A DNA stretch of 64,000 nt from Bacteroidota bacterium (GCA_020161355.1 JAIUOF010000002.1:62001-126000); one strand, 5' to 3'. Numbered from the stretch's first letter, positions 55,054 to 63,347 are shown. The notes: generated from the letters alone by a model not told the origin. Numbers and translations are program-made.

Positions 55054-56010
55054 TCAGGATTTGGAGGTTCCAACTGTTTTCTCAACAATAAATCTTGGAC
55101 GGGATTTTACCTCCTCATATATTTTGCCGATGTATTCTCCGATCAAACCAATCGCAATCATATTGGAACCACTGAAAAACGCCATGGGAAGCACCGTGGA
55201 TGTCCAGCCTGAAACTGTTTTTCCCAAATACAAACTAATCAATGTATAGATTCCGACGAAAATAGCCACTACAAAATTAAATATTCCAAACCATAAAACC
55301 AGCCTCATGGGAAAGGTAGAAAAAGAAGTAATGCCATTCCATGCAAAAGTCAACATTTTCTTTAGGGGATATTTGGTTTCGCCGGCCTCCCGTTCCAATC
55401 TACTGTAAAATACTTTTTCTGATTTAAAACCGATGGTAGGGATTATTCCCCTCAAAAACATATTTACTTCATTGTAATGCTCCAACTGCTCAAGCACCTG
55501 ATTATCAATCAATCTGAAATCGGCATGATTAAACACCAGGGGAATGCCCATTTTAAACATGAGTTTATAAAAAAACTCCGCTGTAAATCTTTTAAAAAAA
55601 GAATCCTTGCTACGATCTTCTCTCACGCCATAAACCACCGAAGCTCCTTCCCGATATTTTAATATCATGGCTTCAATGGCATTGATATCATCCTGGAGGT
55701 CTGCATCAATAGATATATAGCAGTCAAACTGACCTCTAAATTCAAATAAGCCTGCTAATAATGCATTTTGGTGTCCGAAATTTTTGGAGAGTTTCACTCC
55801 CAATATCCTGGAAGAAAGGCCGCTTAGTTCCTCAATAATAGTCCAGGTTTTATCACGGCTACCGTCATTAACGTAGCAAATCTTGCTTTCAGAATCAATA
55901 AGATTTTTCGAAATCAGGATTTCAAAATAATCCAGGAGTTTTTGATTGGTACTCCTCAGAATCTCTTCTTCATTGTAACAAGGAACCACCAACAACAATC
56001 TTGAGGACAT
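55054..56010 (-). CDS. GT2 polyprenyl-phosphate glycosyltransferase (GtrB/ArnC-like)
   Basis: 318 residues. Motifs: LLVVPCYNEEEIL (5-17), YVNDGSRDKTW (about 46-56), the metal motif SIDADLQDD (about 99-107) and the Arg-rich loop YGVREDRSKDSFFKRFTAEFFYK. Two C-terminal helices (about 230-255 and 265-290) complete the GtrB-type topology. It is the first gene of the minus-strand operon GT2-GT39-GT2-58-residue protein, with 5 bases before the GT39 gene, and probably supplies its lipid-linked sugar. Confidence 0.88.
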   Translation of the reverse strand: MSSRLLLVVPCYNEEEILRSTNQKLLDYFEILISKNLIDSESKICYVNDGSRDKTWTIIEELSGLSSRILGVKLSKNFGHQNALLAGLFEFRGQFDCYISIDADLQDDINAIEAMILKYREGASVVYGVREDRSKDSFFKRFTAEFFYKLMFKMGIPLVFNHADFRLIDNQVLEQLEHYNEVNMFLRGIIPTIGFKSEKVFYSRLEREAGETKYPLKKMLTFAWNGITSFSTFPMRLVLWFGIFNFVVAIFVGIYTLISLYLGKTVSGWTSTVLPMAFFSGSNMIAIGLIGEYIGKIYEEVKSRPRFIVEKTVGTSKS

Positions 56011-56041
56011 AGAATAATGTGATTATTTCGAAACAAAAATA

Positions 56042-58129
56042 CTACATTTTGATGATGGTAAACTCTACCCTTCGGTTTTTCTTTCTGGCTTCCTCACTTG
56101 TATTTCTTTCTACGGGCTTGTATGGCCCCCAGGATTTAACTTTGATTCTTGAAGGATTTATTTTGCCATCTTCACATAAATAATTTTTAACTGCAATGAC
56201 TCTATCCTCGGCGAGCTTAATGTTTTTGAACATATCGCCCTGATTGTCAGTATGTCCTTCCAACAAAATCTCCATTTCGGGATTGTCCAGCATAAGATGT
56301 CTAATCTTTTCGAGTTCTTCGTGCGATTCTTCTCTGATAACCGCCAGACCCTGATCAAATAACAGATGTTGTAATACCATTTTTTGTCCGGCAACCATTG
56401 GAAGCATTTCAAATACTTTTTTAAGTTCCTTGTACCGGGACTCCTTTGAAAGATCGACCAAGGCATTTATATCACCATATCCGTCCAACCTTGCAGTTAC
56501 CTGGTATTTCTTTCCTGTAACCAAAATAGTCTTGAATGTGCCAGTCTCCTCGTCGAAATTAACCACCGGAGCATTTACTTTCATGGTATCGTTGGCCGCT
56601 TCCTGAATATGAACATTGGTAACAGGGGTCAGAACAGCCTGCGTTGCTTTGTCTTTAAACTGAAAATCAAAAAGATTGACAATCTGAGGTTTAATGGCTG
56701 GAAATAATTTAACTTTAAAAATATCGTCAGAACCCAAACTGTTTTTAGATGAACTAAAATAGGCATATTCACCGGAGGCAGGGATTGTGATGTAGCCATC
56801 CCATTCAGGTGAGTTGATTACAGGCCCGAGATTGATAGGCTCAGACCAGTTGGTCCATGTATCGTCCAGGCGGGTAGAAACAAAAATATCGGCATCGCCA
56901 TAACCCGGATGTCCATTGGAATTGAAATAAAGCGTCTTATTATCAGCAGCCAGAAATGGAGAGCCTTCGTTTCCTGCAGAATTCAGAATACTTCCTAAAT
57001 TAACGGGTTTTGTGTAGCTATCGTCAGCATTTTTAAAAGAAACATATAAATCTTTATCGCCATAAGATTCTGTTCGTTTCAAACCCATTATCAGAAACTT
57101 TTCATCGGAACTGATGGCATATTCTGTAACAGTTGTCTTAAGTTTTAGTTTTTCATCATAATATTCCAAAGCCTGAAAATCAGCAATTCTGATTTGTTTG
57201 GGCAATTCCCATTTTTTATTCTTTAGCGTGGCTTTGGAAAGACCCGCTACAAACCGACCATTGGGAAGATATACATTGAGTACAAAAAGGCTTTTCCCGT
57301 CAGCAGAAATTGTTGCGGCTGCATTATTCTGGGGATTATTGAGTGGTTCCCCTACATTTTGAGCTAATTCCCAATCACCGTTTTTGGAAAGTTTTGAAAC
57401 CCAGATATCCTGCTGAATCTCACTTATTTTTTCATTTTTACCCGATTTCAGAGAAATATTCTCGGGATGATTGAGTCTGGTAAAATAAAGATTTTTCCCA
57501 TCGGGCGACACCAGAGGAGCTACCTCACCATACCTTGAATTGATATTGGCACCTAAATTCTCCTTTTGCAAATCAGCCGGAATATTGGAAGCTACATTAA
57601 TTTTGGGAACATAGGGCGTTTCAGAACCTGAAATACCAATGGCATCAATTTCTTTCAAGCCTTTTGACAACTGATGTACGATCAGCAACTTGACAGCCGA
57701 AATTACTTCTTTAGTTTCCGGAATTATCACATTCCAAACCCTTCCACTCTGTCGGGGGGCTGGTTGCGTATTTTCATAGAGCAAAATTTCCTGATTGGAA
57801 GGGGTATAACCAAAAATCCTTCCAACGGCACCGGGGTTAACCGTCTCTCCTACAACGATTTGCTTTACTTTTATGGCTTTATCAAAGCCAACTTTGATAT
57901 AATCTTCACCGAATCCCGAACCAGTTGGCCTCCAACTACATGGTGAGCTCACAATTTGAGGAAGCACATTGGGTTTACCTAAAGCCTGAACGCCGCGGTG
58001 CTTGGGTGAATAAGATTCATCGATAGTTTCTGAGGATTTTTCCAAAACTTTAGTAGCCCACAGCACCTCTTGTGTATAGGAATTATGAAAAATAAGCAGT
58101 AAAAATGAAAATAATATTCTGATTTTCAT
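56042..58129 (-). CDS. Outer-membrane OmpA-family protein with PD40 propeller
   Basis: 695 residues. Signal peptide about 1-19 (ends SYTQ). An N-terminal domain (about 25-180) with ALGKPNVLPQ and VKQIVVGETVNPGAVGRI looks like a discoidin-type sandwich. Then PD40 repeats (VSPDGKNLYFTRLNHPEN; ISADGKSLFVLNVYLP; AADNKTLYFNSNGHPGYGDADIFVSTR), a carboxypeptidase-regulatory-like stretch (about 515-580), and a C-terminal OmpA domain (about 590-695) with ILLEGHTDNQGD and NRRVEF for peptidoglycan binding. The usual NxxLSxxRA motif reads NIKLAEDRV. Likely links the outer membrane to the wall. Single gene. Confidence 0.87.
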   Translation of the reverse strand: MKIRILFSFLLLIFHNSYTQEVLWATKVLEKSSETIDESYSPKHRGVQALGKPNVLPQIVSSPCSWRPTGSGFGEDYIKVGFDKAIKVKQIVVGETVNPGAVGRIFGYTPSNQEILLYENTQPAPRQSGRVWNVIIPETKEVISAVKLLIVHQLSKGLKEIDAIGISGSETPYVPKINVASNIPADLQKENLGANINSRYGEVAPLVSPDGKNLYFTRLNHPENISLKSGKNEKISEIQQDIWVSKLSKNGDWELAQNVGEPLNNPQNNAAATISADGKSLFVLNVYLPNGRFVAGLSKATLKNKKWELPKQIRIADFQALEYYDEKLKLKTTVTEYAISSDEKFLIMGLKRTESYGDKDLYVSFKNADDSYTKPVNLGSILNSAGNEGSPFLAADNKTLYFNSNGHPGYGDADIFVSTRLDDTWTNWSEPINLGPVINSPEWDGYITIPASGEYAYFSSSKNSLGSDDIFKVKLFPAIKPQIVNLFDFQFKDKATQAVLTPVTNVHIQEAANDTMKVNAPVVNFDEETGTFKTILVTGKKYQVTARLDGYGDINALVDLSKESRYKELKKVFEMLPMVAGQKMVLQHLLFDQGLAVIREESHEELEKIRHLMLDNPEMEILLEGHTDNQGDMFKNIKLAEDRVIAVKNYLCEDGKINPSRIKVKSWGPYKPVERNTSEEARKKNRRVEFTIIKM

Positions 58130-58170
58130 TTATTTAAATAGACTTCCTCTGGTTTTGCTTTAACTTATGT

Positions 58171-58199
58171 TAAACTGTACCAAATCATAGTACAGTTTA
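58171..58199. promoter_or_regulatory. Inverted repeat upstream of the OmpA/PD40 gene
   Basis: Perfect 10-bp arms TAAACTGTAC (58171-58180) and GTACAGTTTA (58190-58199), 9-base spacer. A minus-strand -7 box TATTTTTG lies upstream at 58232-58239, so the repeat would fall in the early transcript or just downstream of the start site. Confidence 0.5.
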
Positions 58200-58342
58200 G
58201 ACGCTGAATTTCTTATTAAGGTTACTTTTTACAAAAATATTATTATTTGACCACTAAATAAAATTAATATATTTCATTTTCAAAAGACATTAATCATGAA
58301 AACAAAAACGATGTCCAAATATTTGAAAATTCTCATAAAAAA

Positions 58343-58373
58343 GCGGTATCATCAAATTAAATGAAGATACCGC
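58343..58373 (-). terminator. Intrinsic terminator of the etfBA operon
   Basis: Stem GCGGTATC / GATACCGC, 15-base loop; on the minus strand the stem is followed by TTTTTT and lies 22 bases after the etfA stop. Confidence 0.82.
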
Positions 58374-58395
58374 AAATATATTTCTCCTGGAAAAA

Positions 58396-59334
58396 TCAAA
58401 GAGCTTTCGCAGCTTCGGTCAGTTTGGGCAATACTTCAAACACATCTCCAACAATGCCATAATCGGCAGCTTTAAAGAATGGAGCCTCAGGATCTTTGTT
58501 GATAACCACTATCACTTTTGAAGCATTTACACCGGCCAAATGTTGAATCGCACCTGAAATTCCGCAGGCAATATAAAGATTTGGAGCAACTTTTACGCCT
58601 GTCTGACCTACGTGCTCATGATGAGGTCTCCAATCAAGATCCGAAACGGGTTTTGAACAACCGGTCGCTGCCCCTAAAGCTTGTGCAAGGTCAAGCAGGG
58701 GTTGCCAGTGTTCAGGGCCTTTCATTCCTCTACCCCCTGAAACAACAATATCGGCCTCCGGAAGAGACAATTGACCGCTTGCTTTTTGGGTTTCAATAAT
58801 CGAAGAACCCATAGCATCGGCAGCAAAATTGAAATTTTCTACTGTTGCATTTCCTCCCTCAGGCGAAGCTTCAACTACGTTCTTTTTGATTTGTAAAAAT
58901 TTCACCTCAGATTTCATCTCCGTTTTCGCAAATGCTTTGCCGGAAAAAATACTGTTTTTTACTACAAATCCATTGGTAGTATCGGGCAATTCGGTTACAT
59001 TCCCGATTAGTGCAGCTTTGAGCGTACCGGCAGCTCTTGCCATGACGGCATCAGCCAGAGCCGATTTTACCGAAACGATTACTTTGGCACCAGTGGTCTC
59101 AATTGCCTTGAGCAAGGCCTGGCTGTAAACCATGATGTTTTCCTGTTCCTGAGAAGAGAAAAGGACTTTTGATGCCCCGTATTGTCCGGCTTCAGCGAGA
59201 CTGGTCTCATCAGCTGTTCCTACGGCGAGCACAACGGGAGCTGACCCATCAATTTTAGAACCATAACTAATGGCTTCGAGAGAGCTTTTCTTAAACTTCC
59301 CGTCGGCCAATTCAGTGAATATTAATATAGACAT
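58396..59334 (-). CDS. etfA: Electron transfer flavoprotein subunit alpha
   Basis: Alpha subunit of the FAD/AMP heterodimer that takes electrons from acyl-CoA dehydrogenases. The C-terminal FAD-binding domain is clear: VVSGGRGMKGPEHW (about 196-209), DLDWRPHHEHVGQTGVKVAPNLYIACGISGAIQHLAG (about 230-266) and VVINKDPEAPFFKAADYGIVGD (about 274-295). 312 residues is normal. Thirty bases after etfB, one operon with its own terminator. The quinone oxidoreductase partner is not in the window. Confidence 0.96.
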   Translation of the reverse strand: MSILIFTELADGKFKKSSLEAISYGSKIDGSAPVVLAVGTADETSLAEAGQYGASKVLFSSQEQENIMVYSQALLKAIETTGAKVIVSVKSALADAVMARAAGTLKAALIGNVTELPDTTNGFVVKNSIFSGKAFAKTEMKSEVKFLQIKKNVVEASPEGGNATVENFNFAADAMGSSIIETQKASGQLSLPEADIVVSGGRGMKGPEHWQPLLDLAQALGAATGCSKPVSDLDWRPHHEHVGQTGVKVAPNLYIACGISGAIQHLAGVNASKVIVVINKDPEAPFFKAADYGIVGDVFEVLPKLTEAAKAL

Positions 59335-59364
59335 GATAATTCTTAGATTCGTTTTAAAAAAAAA

Positions 59365-60099
59365 TTACAACACTTTGGCTTCAATTTGCAGCAATTTAAT
59401 CAGGGTACCTGCTTCTTCTGCAGGAATCATTTTACAAGCTCCTTTTGCCGGAGGTAATTCATAATTTATGATACCCGTAAGAGCACTACCTACTGCCGGT
59501 ATCACCTGCAATGGCTTGGTGCGGGCAGCCATGATGCCCCTCATGTTAGGGATCTTCCATTCGGCTATAGGCTCCTGACAGCCCATTACAGCCGGAATAG
59601 CTGTTTCAATTTTTTGTTTTCCACCTTCAATTTCTTTAGAAATAATAGCTTTTGATCCTTCAACCGTAAGCTCCATCACAGGCGAAAAAGACGGCAAACC
59701 CAACATAGCAGCCACCATGCCATGTACCACCCCTGAGTTATAATCTGTGGTTTCCCGACCCATCAAAATCAAATCAAATCCTTTACCTTCGGCATAAGCA
59801 GCGATTTGAGTAGCTACAAAATAACTATCTGTAGGCTCAGCATCTACTCTTACGGCATCGTCAGCACCGATTGCAAGGGCTTTTCTGATTTGAGGCTCGC
59901 TGTCGGCCAAACCAACATTTAACACGGTAACTTGTGCCCCATGCGTCTCTTTGAGCTCAACTGCCCTGGCGAGAGCGTAATCGTCATAAGCACCAATAAT
60001 GTACTGGACTCCGTTTTTGCTGAACTTCGTATTATTATCCTCAAATGCAATTCTGGCCGTGGTGTCAGGCACATTTGAAATACAAACTAATATTTTCAT
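59365..60099 (-). CDS. etfB: Electron transfer flavoprotein subunit beta
   Basis: Beta subunit, binding AMP and docking the dehydrogenases. Motifs: ILVCISNVPDTTARI (3-17), IGAYDDYALARAVELKE (about 35-51), AIGADDAVRVD (about 76-86), DLILMGRETTDYNSGVVHGMVAAMLGLP (about 108-135) and the C-terminal recognition loop. 244 residues is standard. Promoter-proximal gene of etfBA; a 24-bp palindrome lies 46 bases upstream of its start, in the gap shared with the TPR gene. Confidence 0.96.
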   Translation of the reverse strand: MKILVCISNVPDTTARIAFEDNNTKFSKNGVQYIIGAYDDYALARAVELKETHGAQVTVLNVGLADSEPQIRKALAIGADDAVRVDAEPTDSYFVATQIAAYAEGKGFDLILMGRETTDYNSGVVHGMVAAMLGLPSFSPVMELTVEGSKAIISKEIEGGKQKIETAIPAVMGCQEPIAEWKIPNMRGIMAARTKPLQVIPAVGSALTGIINYELPPAKGACKMIPAEEAGTLIKLLQIEAKVL

Positions 60100-60120
60100 A
60101 TTATTTTGGTTTAATAATTT

Positions 60121-60128
60121 TAATTTTG
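60121..60128 (+). promoter_or_regulatory. -7 box TAATTTTG for the TPR-ansA pair
   Basis: Exact TAnnTTTG; the start site would lie just before the palindrome at 60146. TTTG motifs upstream are at non-ideal distances, so the -33 box is uncertain. Confidence 0.35.
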
Positions 60129-60145
60129 ATGAAAAATAAGGTTAA

Positions 60146-60169
60146 AAATGTTATGCATGCATAACATTT
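60146..60169. promoter_or_regulatory. Perfect 24-bp palindrome between etfB and the TPR gene
   Basis: Two 12-base half-sites, AAATGTTATGCA and its exact reverse complement TGCATAACATTT, with no spacer. It lies in the 96-base divergent gap between the etfB start (60099) and the TPR gene start (60196). A perfect palindrome of this length is typical of a dimeric repressor operator (for example TetR class). Confidence 0.6.
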
Positions 60170-60195
60170 ACAAATCTAAAGCACCAAATCAAAGT

Positions 60196-60522
60196 ATGCA
60201 AGCCGAACGAATATTTTTTTTAAAAGAAGAAATAGAAAAAAATCCGGATGAACCTTTTAACTATTATGCCCTGGCACTGGAATCATTAAAACAACAAAAT
60301 GATTTGGCTCTGGAGTTGTTTGATTTGTTATTGAAAAAATTTCCCGAATATTTGCCTACTTATTACCAGGCTGCCAATCATTTTTTTGAAAAAGGTTATT
60401 TTGAAAAAGCTGATGAGGTTTTTAAGAAAGGAATTGTGCTGGCAGAAAAACTGGGGAAATCAAAAGCCCTGACTGAATTAAAAGGAAGTTATCAAATGTT
60501 TCTGGATGAAATCGAAGAATAA
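60196..60522 (+). CDS. Small tetratricopeptide-repeat protein
   Basis: 108 residues from the ATG at 60196: MQAERIFFLKEEIEKNPDEPFNYYALALESLKQQ, then ALELFDLLLKKFPEYLPTYYQAANHFFEKGYFEKADEVFKKGIVLAEKLG. These are about two TPR units with the canonical W/Y-A-G/A-F-A-P spacing; cytoplasmic, protein-binding. An earlier ATG at 60148 lies within the 24-bp palindrome and would add an unconserved 16-residue tail, so I reject it. The last 17 bases overlap ansA. Partner unknown. Confidence 0.78.
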   Translation: MQAERIFFLKEEIEKNPDEPFNYYALALESLKQQNDLALELFDLLLKKFPEYLPTYYQAANHFFEKGYFEKADEVFKKGIVLAEKLGKSKALTELKGSYQMFLDEIEE

Positions 60523-61567
60523 ACCTGTTTTACTTACAAAGAATAATCTGCCTGCCCCTAAAGTATTGATAATTTATACGGGTGGTACGCTGGGGATGGT
60601 GTTTGATCATGTGACCGAAAGTCTCATTCCGTTTGACTTTGACCAGATTCTGAAGAATTTACCGGAAGTAAACCGAATAAATGCCGAAATTCATTTTGTG
60701 GGATTTACCCATCCCATAGATTCCTCGAATGTAAACCCGGACACCTGGTATAAACTCACAGAGATTATCGAAGAAAACTATACTGATTTTGATGGATTCG
60801 TAATTCTGCATGGTACTGATACCATGGCTTTCTCGGCATCAGCCTTAAGTTTTCTGATTCAAAACCTCAGCAAGCCTATCGTTTTTACCGGAGCACAACT
60901 CCCCATTGGAATTCCCCGGACCGATGCACGGGAAAATCTGATTACCTCAATCGAAATCGTGGCATGTCATGCCAAAAAGCTGGTTTGTCTGCCAGAGGTG
61001 TGCATTTATTTTAATGGTCGGTTGCTAAGGGGAAACAGAGCCAAAAAGCGGGAAAGCAGCCAGTTTGATGCTTTTGATTCTGAAAACTTCCCCTATCTGG
61101 CCGAGATCGGAGTAAGTATTGATTTTAATCATGCAGTGATCAGAAAGAGTAATTCAGAGGAAAAACCGAAGTTTTCGTATCAGATGGATACCGAAGTTGC
61201 TATTTTGAAGTTATTCCCCGGCATTCAAAAAAACTTCGTAGCACATTTTTTCGATCAAAAAGGCCTTAAAGGAGTAGTGCTTGAAACTTACGGTTCGGGA
61301 AACGCCCCCTCTGAGGAATGGTTTATAGATACCTTAAAATGGGCTATAGAAAAAAATATTTTGATCCTGAATATCTCCCAATGTACGGGCGGGAAAGTGG
61401 ACATGAATAATTATGCTACGGGAAAAAGTTTGCAGGAGATTGGGGTGATATCGGGTGCCGACATGACTACGGAGGCTGCCATAACCAAACTCATGTATGC
61501 TTTATCCAAAAATGTGAATGTGGAAGAATTATTGAAAAGTAATATTGCAGGGGAATTAACAGCATAA
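60506..61567 (+). CDS. ansA: L-asparaginase, type I (cytoplasmic)
   Basis: Hydrolyses asparagine to aspartate and ammonia. Both catalytic threonine motifs are present: IIYTGGTLGM at 22-31 and LHGTDTMAFS at 101-110, with the active-site region IVFTGAQLPIGIPRTDARENL following. 353 residues and no signal peptide indicate the type I housekeeping enzyme. The ATG at 60506 is within the end of the TPR gene (17-base overlap), so translation is coupled. tRNA-Ser follows after 37 bases. Confidence 0.94.
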   Translation: MKSKNKPVLLTKNNLPAPKVLIIYTGGTLGMVFDHVTESLIPFDFDQILKNLPEVNRINAEIHFVGFTHPIDSSNVNPDTWYKLTEIIEENYTDFDGFVILHGTDTMAFSASALSFLIQNLSKPIVFTGAQLPIGIPRTDARENLITSIEIVACHAKKLVCLPEVCIYFNGRLLRGNRAKKRESSQFDAFDSENFPYLAEIGVSIDFNHAVIRKSNSEEKPKFSYQMDTEVAILKLFPGIQKNFVAHFFDQKGLKGVVLETYGSGNAPSEEWFIDTLKWAIEKNILILNISQCTGGKVDMNNYATGKSLQEIGVISGADMTTEAAITKLMYALSKNVNVEELLKSNIAGELTA

Positions 61568-61579
61568 AGATTTTTTGTG

Positions 61580-61587
61580 TAGTTTTG
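61580..61587 (+). promoter_or_regulatory. -7 box TAGTTTTG upstream of tRNA-Ser
   Basis: Exact TAnnTTTG, 17 bases before the mature tRNA 5' end. No -33 element at the right distance is visible. Confidence 0.42.
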
Positions 61588-61604
61588 CAATCCCAAAAAA
61601 TCAC

Positions 61605-61691
61605 AGAGAGGTGTCCGAGTGGTTGAAGGAGCTACCCTGGAAAGGTAGTATACGGGTAACTGTATCGAGAGTTCGAATCTCTTCCTCTCTG
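61605..61691 (+). tRNA. tRNA-Ser (anticodon GGA)
   Basis: Acceptor arms AGAGAGG / CCTCTCT with discriminator G at 61691; D-arm TCCGAGTGGTTGAAGGA; anticodon stem CTACC / GGTAG with loop CTGGAAA (anticodon GGA at 61639-61641, reads UCC/UCU); long class II variable arm; T-arm GAGAG-TTCGAAT-CTCTT. 87 bases. CCA is not encoded (next bases are CAA), so it is added after transcription. Confidence 0.95.
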
Positions 61692-61696
61692 CAAAG

Positions 61697-61725
61697 AACG
61701 CACTTTAGTAAGGTGCGTTTTTTTT
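61697..61725 (+). terminator. Intrinsic terminator of tRNA-Ser
   Basis: Stem AACGCAC(TT) / (AA)GGTGCGTT with a short loop, followed by eight T. The T run reaches the stop codon of the convergent phosphodiesterase gene (61724-61726). Confidence 0.85.
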
Positions 61726-62665
61726 ATTTCAAAAAACTCCTCCCTTCCAATTCCTTTTTCACGGTGTCTGGAATATTGATTTTCATAAACTGACAAACCG
61801 AAGGGAAAATATCAACAATAGCCAGACCATACCTGAATCTTTCATTGGTTTTGGGTTGATTGGTACAAATCCAGGTGATTCTTTCTCTGTCTGACTGCCC
61901 GCCGTGATTCTTTCCGGTTTTTGCGTCGCGGCCATGGTCGGTGGTTACAATAAGCAACCATTTTTCTTTGGTGGTCTTTTCACGCTCAACAATCGCTTTA
62001 TAAACCTCCCCTATCAGACTATCAGCATGGTAAACTGACCGGTAAAACGGTTCACTATCACCATATCTATGCCCCATGTCGTCGGTGAATTCCAGATATA
62101 ACCAGGATATATCAGGGGCTTGTAATCTGATTGTTTCTGTAGCTTTGGAAGTAACTAATTCGTCAATTTCTTTAATGTATCTTTTATCAGGTCGATGCGG
62201 AAAATTCACTGTATCCAGTTCATAACCATCATATGCGAAGTCCATTTTGAGGTGATTGGTTTGGGGCAGGCCTTCCCCCAACAGCTTGGTGCGGTTGTCG
62301 AGCCAGGTAGAAAATATACCGAATTTAAGTTTCGGTTTTTGGTCTCTTGCCACTTTGAAAAAAGTAGGATATTTATAATTTGGGGCTTCTATTCCATTTC
62401 CCCACACGTTATGTTTATTGGTCCAAACACCCGTGAGCATACTGTTGTAACCCACCGCTGAAATCGTAGGAGATTCAGTGGCACCACCCCGCTCTCCGCC
62501 CACGTATGCAGGAGCCATGCTTCCATTTTCAGCAATTTGGCTCAGGTTTTTGGGTTTAAGCTTTTGAATAACATCATAAGGAATCCCATCGACCAGAATT
62601 ACGATTGCTTTGGGTTTCTGGGCAAAAACGGTAATACTTAAGAATAAAAATAGTAATTGCTTCAT
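61724..62665 (-). CDS. Alkaline phosphatase superfamily phosphodiesterase/pyrophosphatase, exported
   Basis: Two-metal hydrolase of the nucleotide pyrophosphatase/PglZ-like group. Signal peptide about 1-16 (MKQLLFLFLSITVFA, then QKPK). Metal and catalytic positions: VILVDGIPYDV (about 20-30), TESPTISAVGYNSMLTG with the nucleophile threonine/serine (about 61-77), FTDDMGHRYGDSEP (about 187-200), IVTTDHGRD (about 236-244) and KNHGGQS (about 248-254). 313 residues from the ATG at 62663-62665; the TTG at 62680 lies within a -7-like TAGTTTTG box (62678-62685) and is rejected. Likely cleaves phosphodiesters in the periplasm. Confidence 0.85.
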   Translation of the reverse strand: MKQLLFLFLSITVFAQKPKAIVILVDGIPYDVIQKLKPKNLSQIAENGSMAPAYVGGERGGATESPTISAVGYNSMLTGVWTNKHNVWGNGIEAPNYKYPTFFKVARDQKPKLKFGIFSTWLDNRTKLLGEGLPQTNHLKMDFAYDGYELDTVNFPHRPDKRYIKEIDELVTSKATETIRLQAPDISWLYLEFTDDMGHRYGDSEPFYRSVYHADSLIGEVYKAIVEREKTTKEKWLLIVTTDHGRDAKTGKNHGGQSDRERITWICTNQPKTNERFRYGLAIVDIFPSVCQFMKINIPDTVKKELEGRSFLK

Positions 62666-62753
62666 TGACTTTTTTCCCAAAACTAATACACCAAATTAAC
62701 TTCCTGTGTATTGATACCTGAAATTTAACAATTAATAAACACAAGCCTACGTT

Positions 62754-63137
62754 TCATTCTCCTCTTCTTAATTTTGAAAACTCGTCTGTTCCGCCTACGT
62801 AAGTTTCTGAAAGAATAGTTTGGTTTTGAAACCGTAATGGTAAATGCTCGGTAATCTGTACGGCCAGCTTGGTTTCGGTTGGTAAAACCGCATGCGAGGC
62901 CGTAATCTGGTGCCAGTTTCCGGTATCAAGATGCGTTTTTACGTCAGCTCTACTTATCACCTTATTGCGGGTCTCGGATAAACCCTTATCAAATATTTGG
63001 GTCACTGACAATACATATTGTTTATTCTCCCCCGAAAACCGTGTAGAGATAACCTCAATGGTACGCATCAATCGCGGCTTGCTCTCATAGGGAGATTCCG
63101 AATTTGATTTACGCATAAAATTGGAGCCGGTATTCAT
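62754..63137 (-). CDS. Uncharacterised protein, 127 residues
   Basis: I do not recognise a family. The frame starts with ATG at 63135-63137, reads MNTGSNFMRKSNSESPYESKPRLMRTIEVISTRF (opening segments), then RFSGENKQYVLSVTQIFDKGLSETRNKVISRADVK and ends DEFSKLRRGE. Predicted mixed alpha/beta, soluble, basic N-terminus, no signal peptide, no cysteines. It stands alone between the phosphodiesterase gene and the divergent WYL regulator gene, which could control it. Possibly a small beta-rich regulator; no function can be assigned. Confidence 0.6.
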   Translation of the reverse strand: MNTGSNFMRKSNSESPYESKPRLMRTIEVISTRFSGENKQYVLSVTQIFDKGLSETRNKVISRADVKTHLDTGNWHQITASHAVLPTETKLAVQITEHLPLRFQNQTILSETYVGGTDEFSKLRRGE

Positions 63138-63302
63138 TTTTTTGTTTTTTTAAAACAATATTTCAAAAGTAATTGCTACTAAAAATTTATATAGCCAAGA
63201 AAATTAGAATTAGGAAAAATTAGCCTTTAAATAGATTTGAGAAAATTTGAAGCTAATTGATAATTTCACAAATTCTAAGGACATATTCTTTTGGTTCAGG
63301 AT

Positions 63303-63347
63303 CTTCTTAAGAAGTCGCATCTCGTTTAAGTTTTTTTCTTATTTTTG
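63303..63347 (+). promoter_or_regulatory. Promoter and palindromic operator candidate of the WYL gene
   Basis: A -7 box TATTTTTG (63340-63347) lies 21 bases before the ATG. Upstream, CTTCTTAAGAAG (63303-63314) is a perfect 12-bp palindrome near the -33 position, suited to autoregulation by the encoded regulator. No TTTG -33 box seen. Confidence 0.42.

Noticed and set aside
58294..58362. 22-codon frame starting at the ATG near 58295
   Set aside because: Lysine-rich, ends within the etfA terminator, no promoter or start context; likely chance.
60148..60195. Upstream ATG at 60148 as TPR gene start
   Set aside because: It falls within a perfect 24-bp palindrome and would add an unconserved tail (LCMHNIYKSKAPNQS). 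The ATG at 60196 begins the TPR-type N-terminus.
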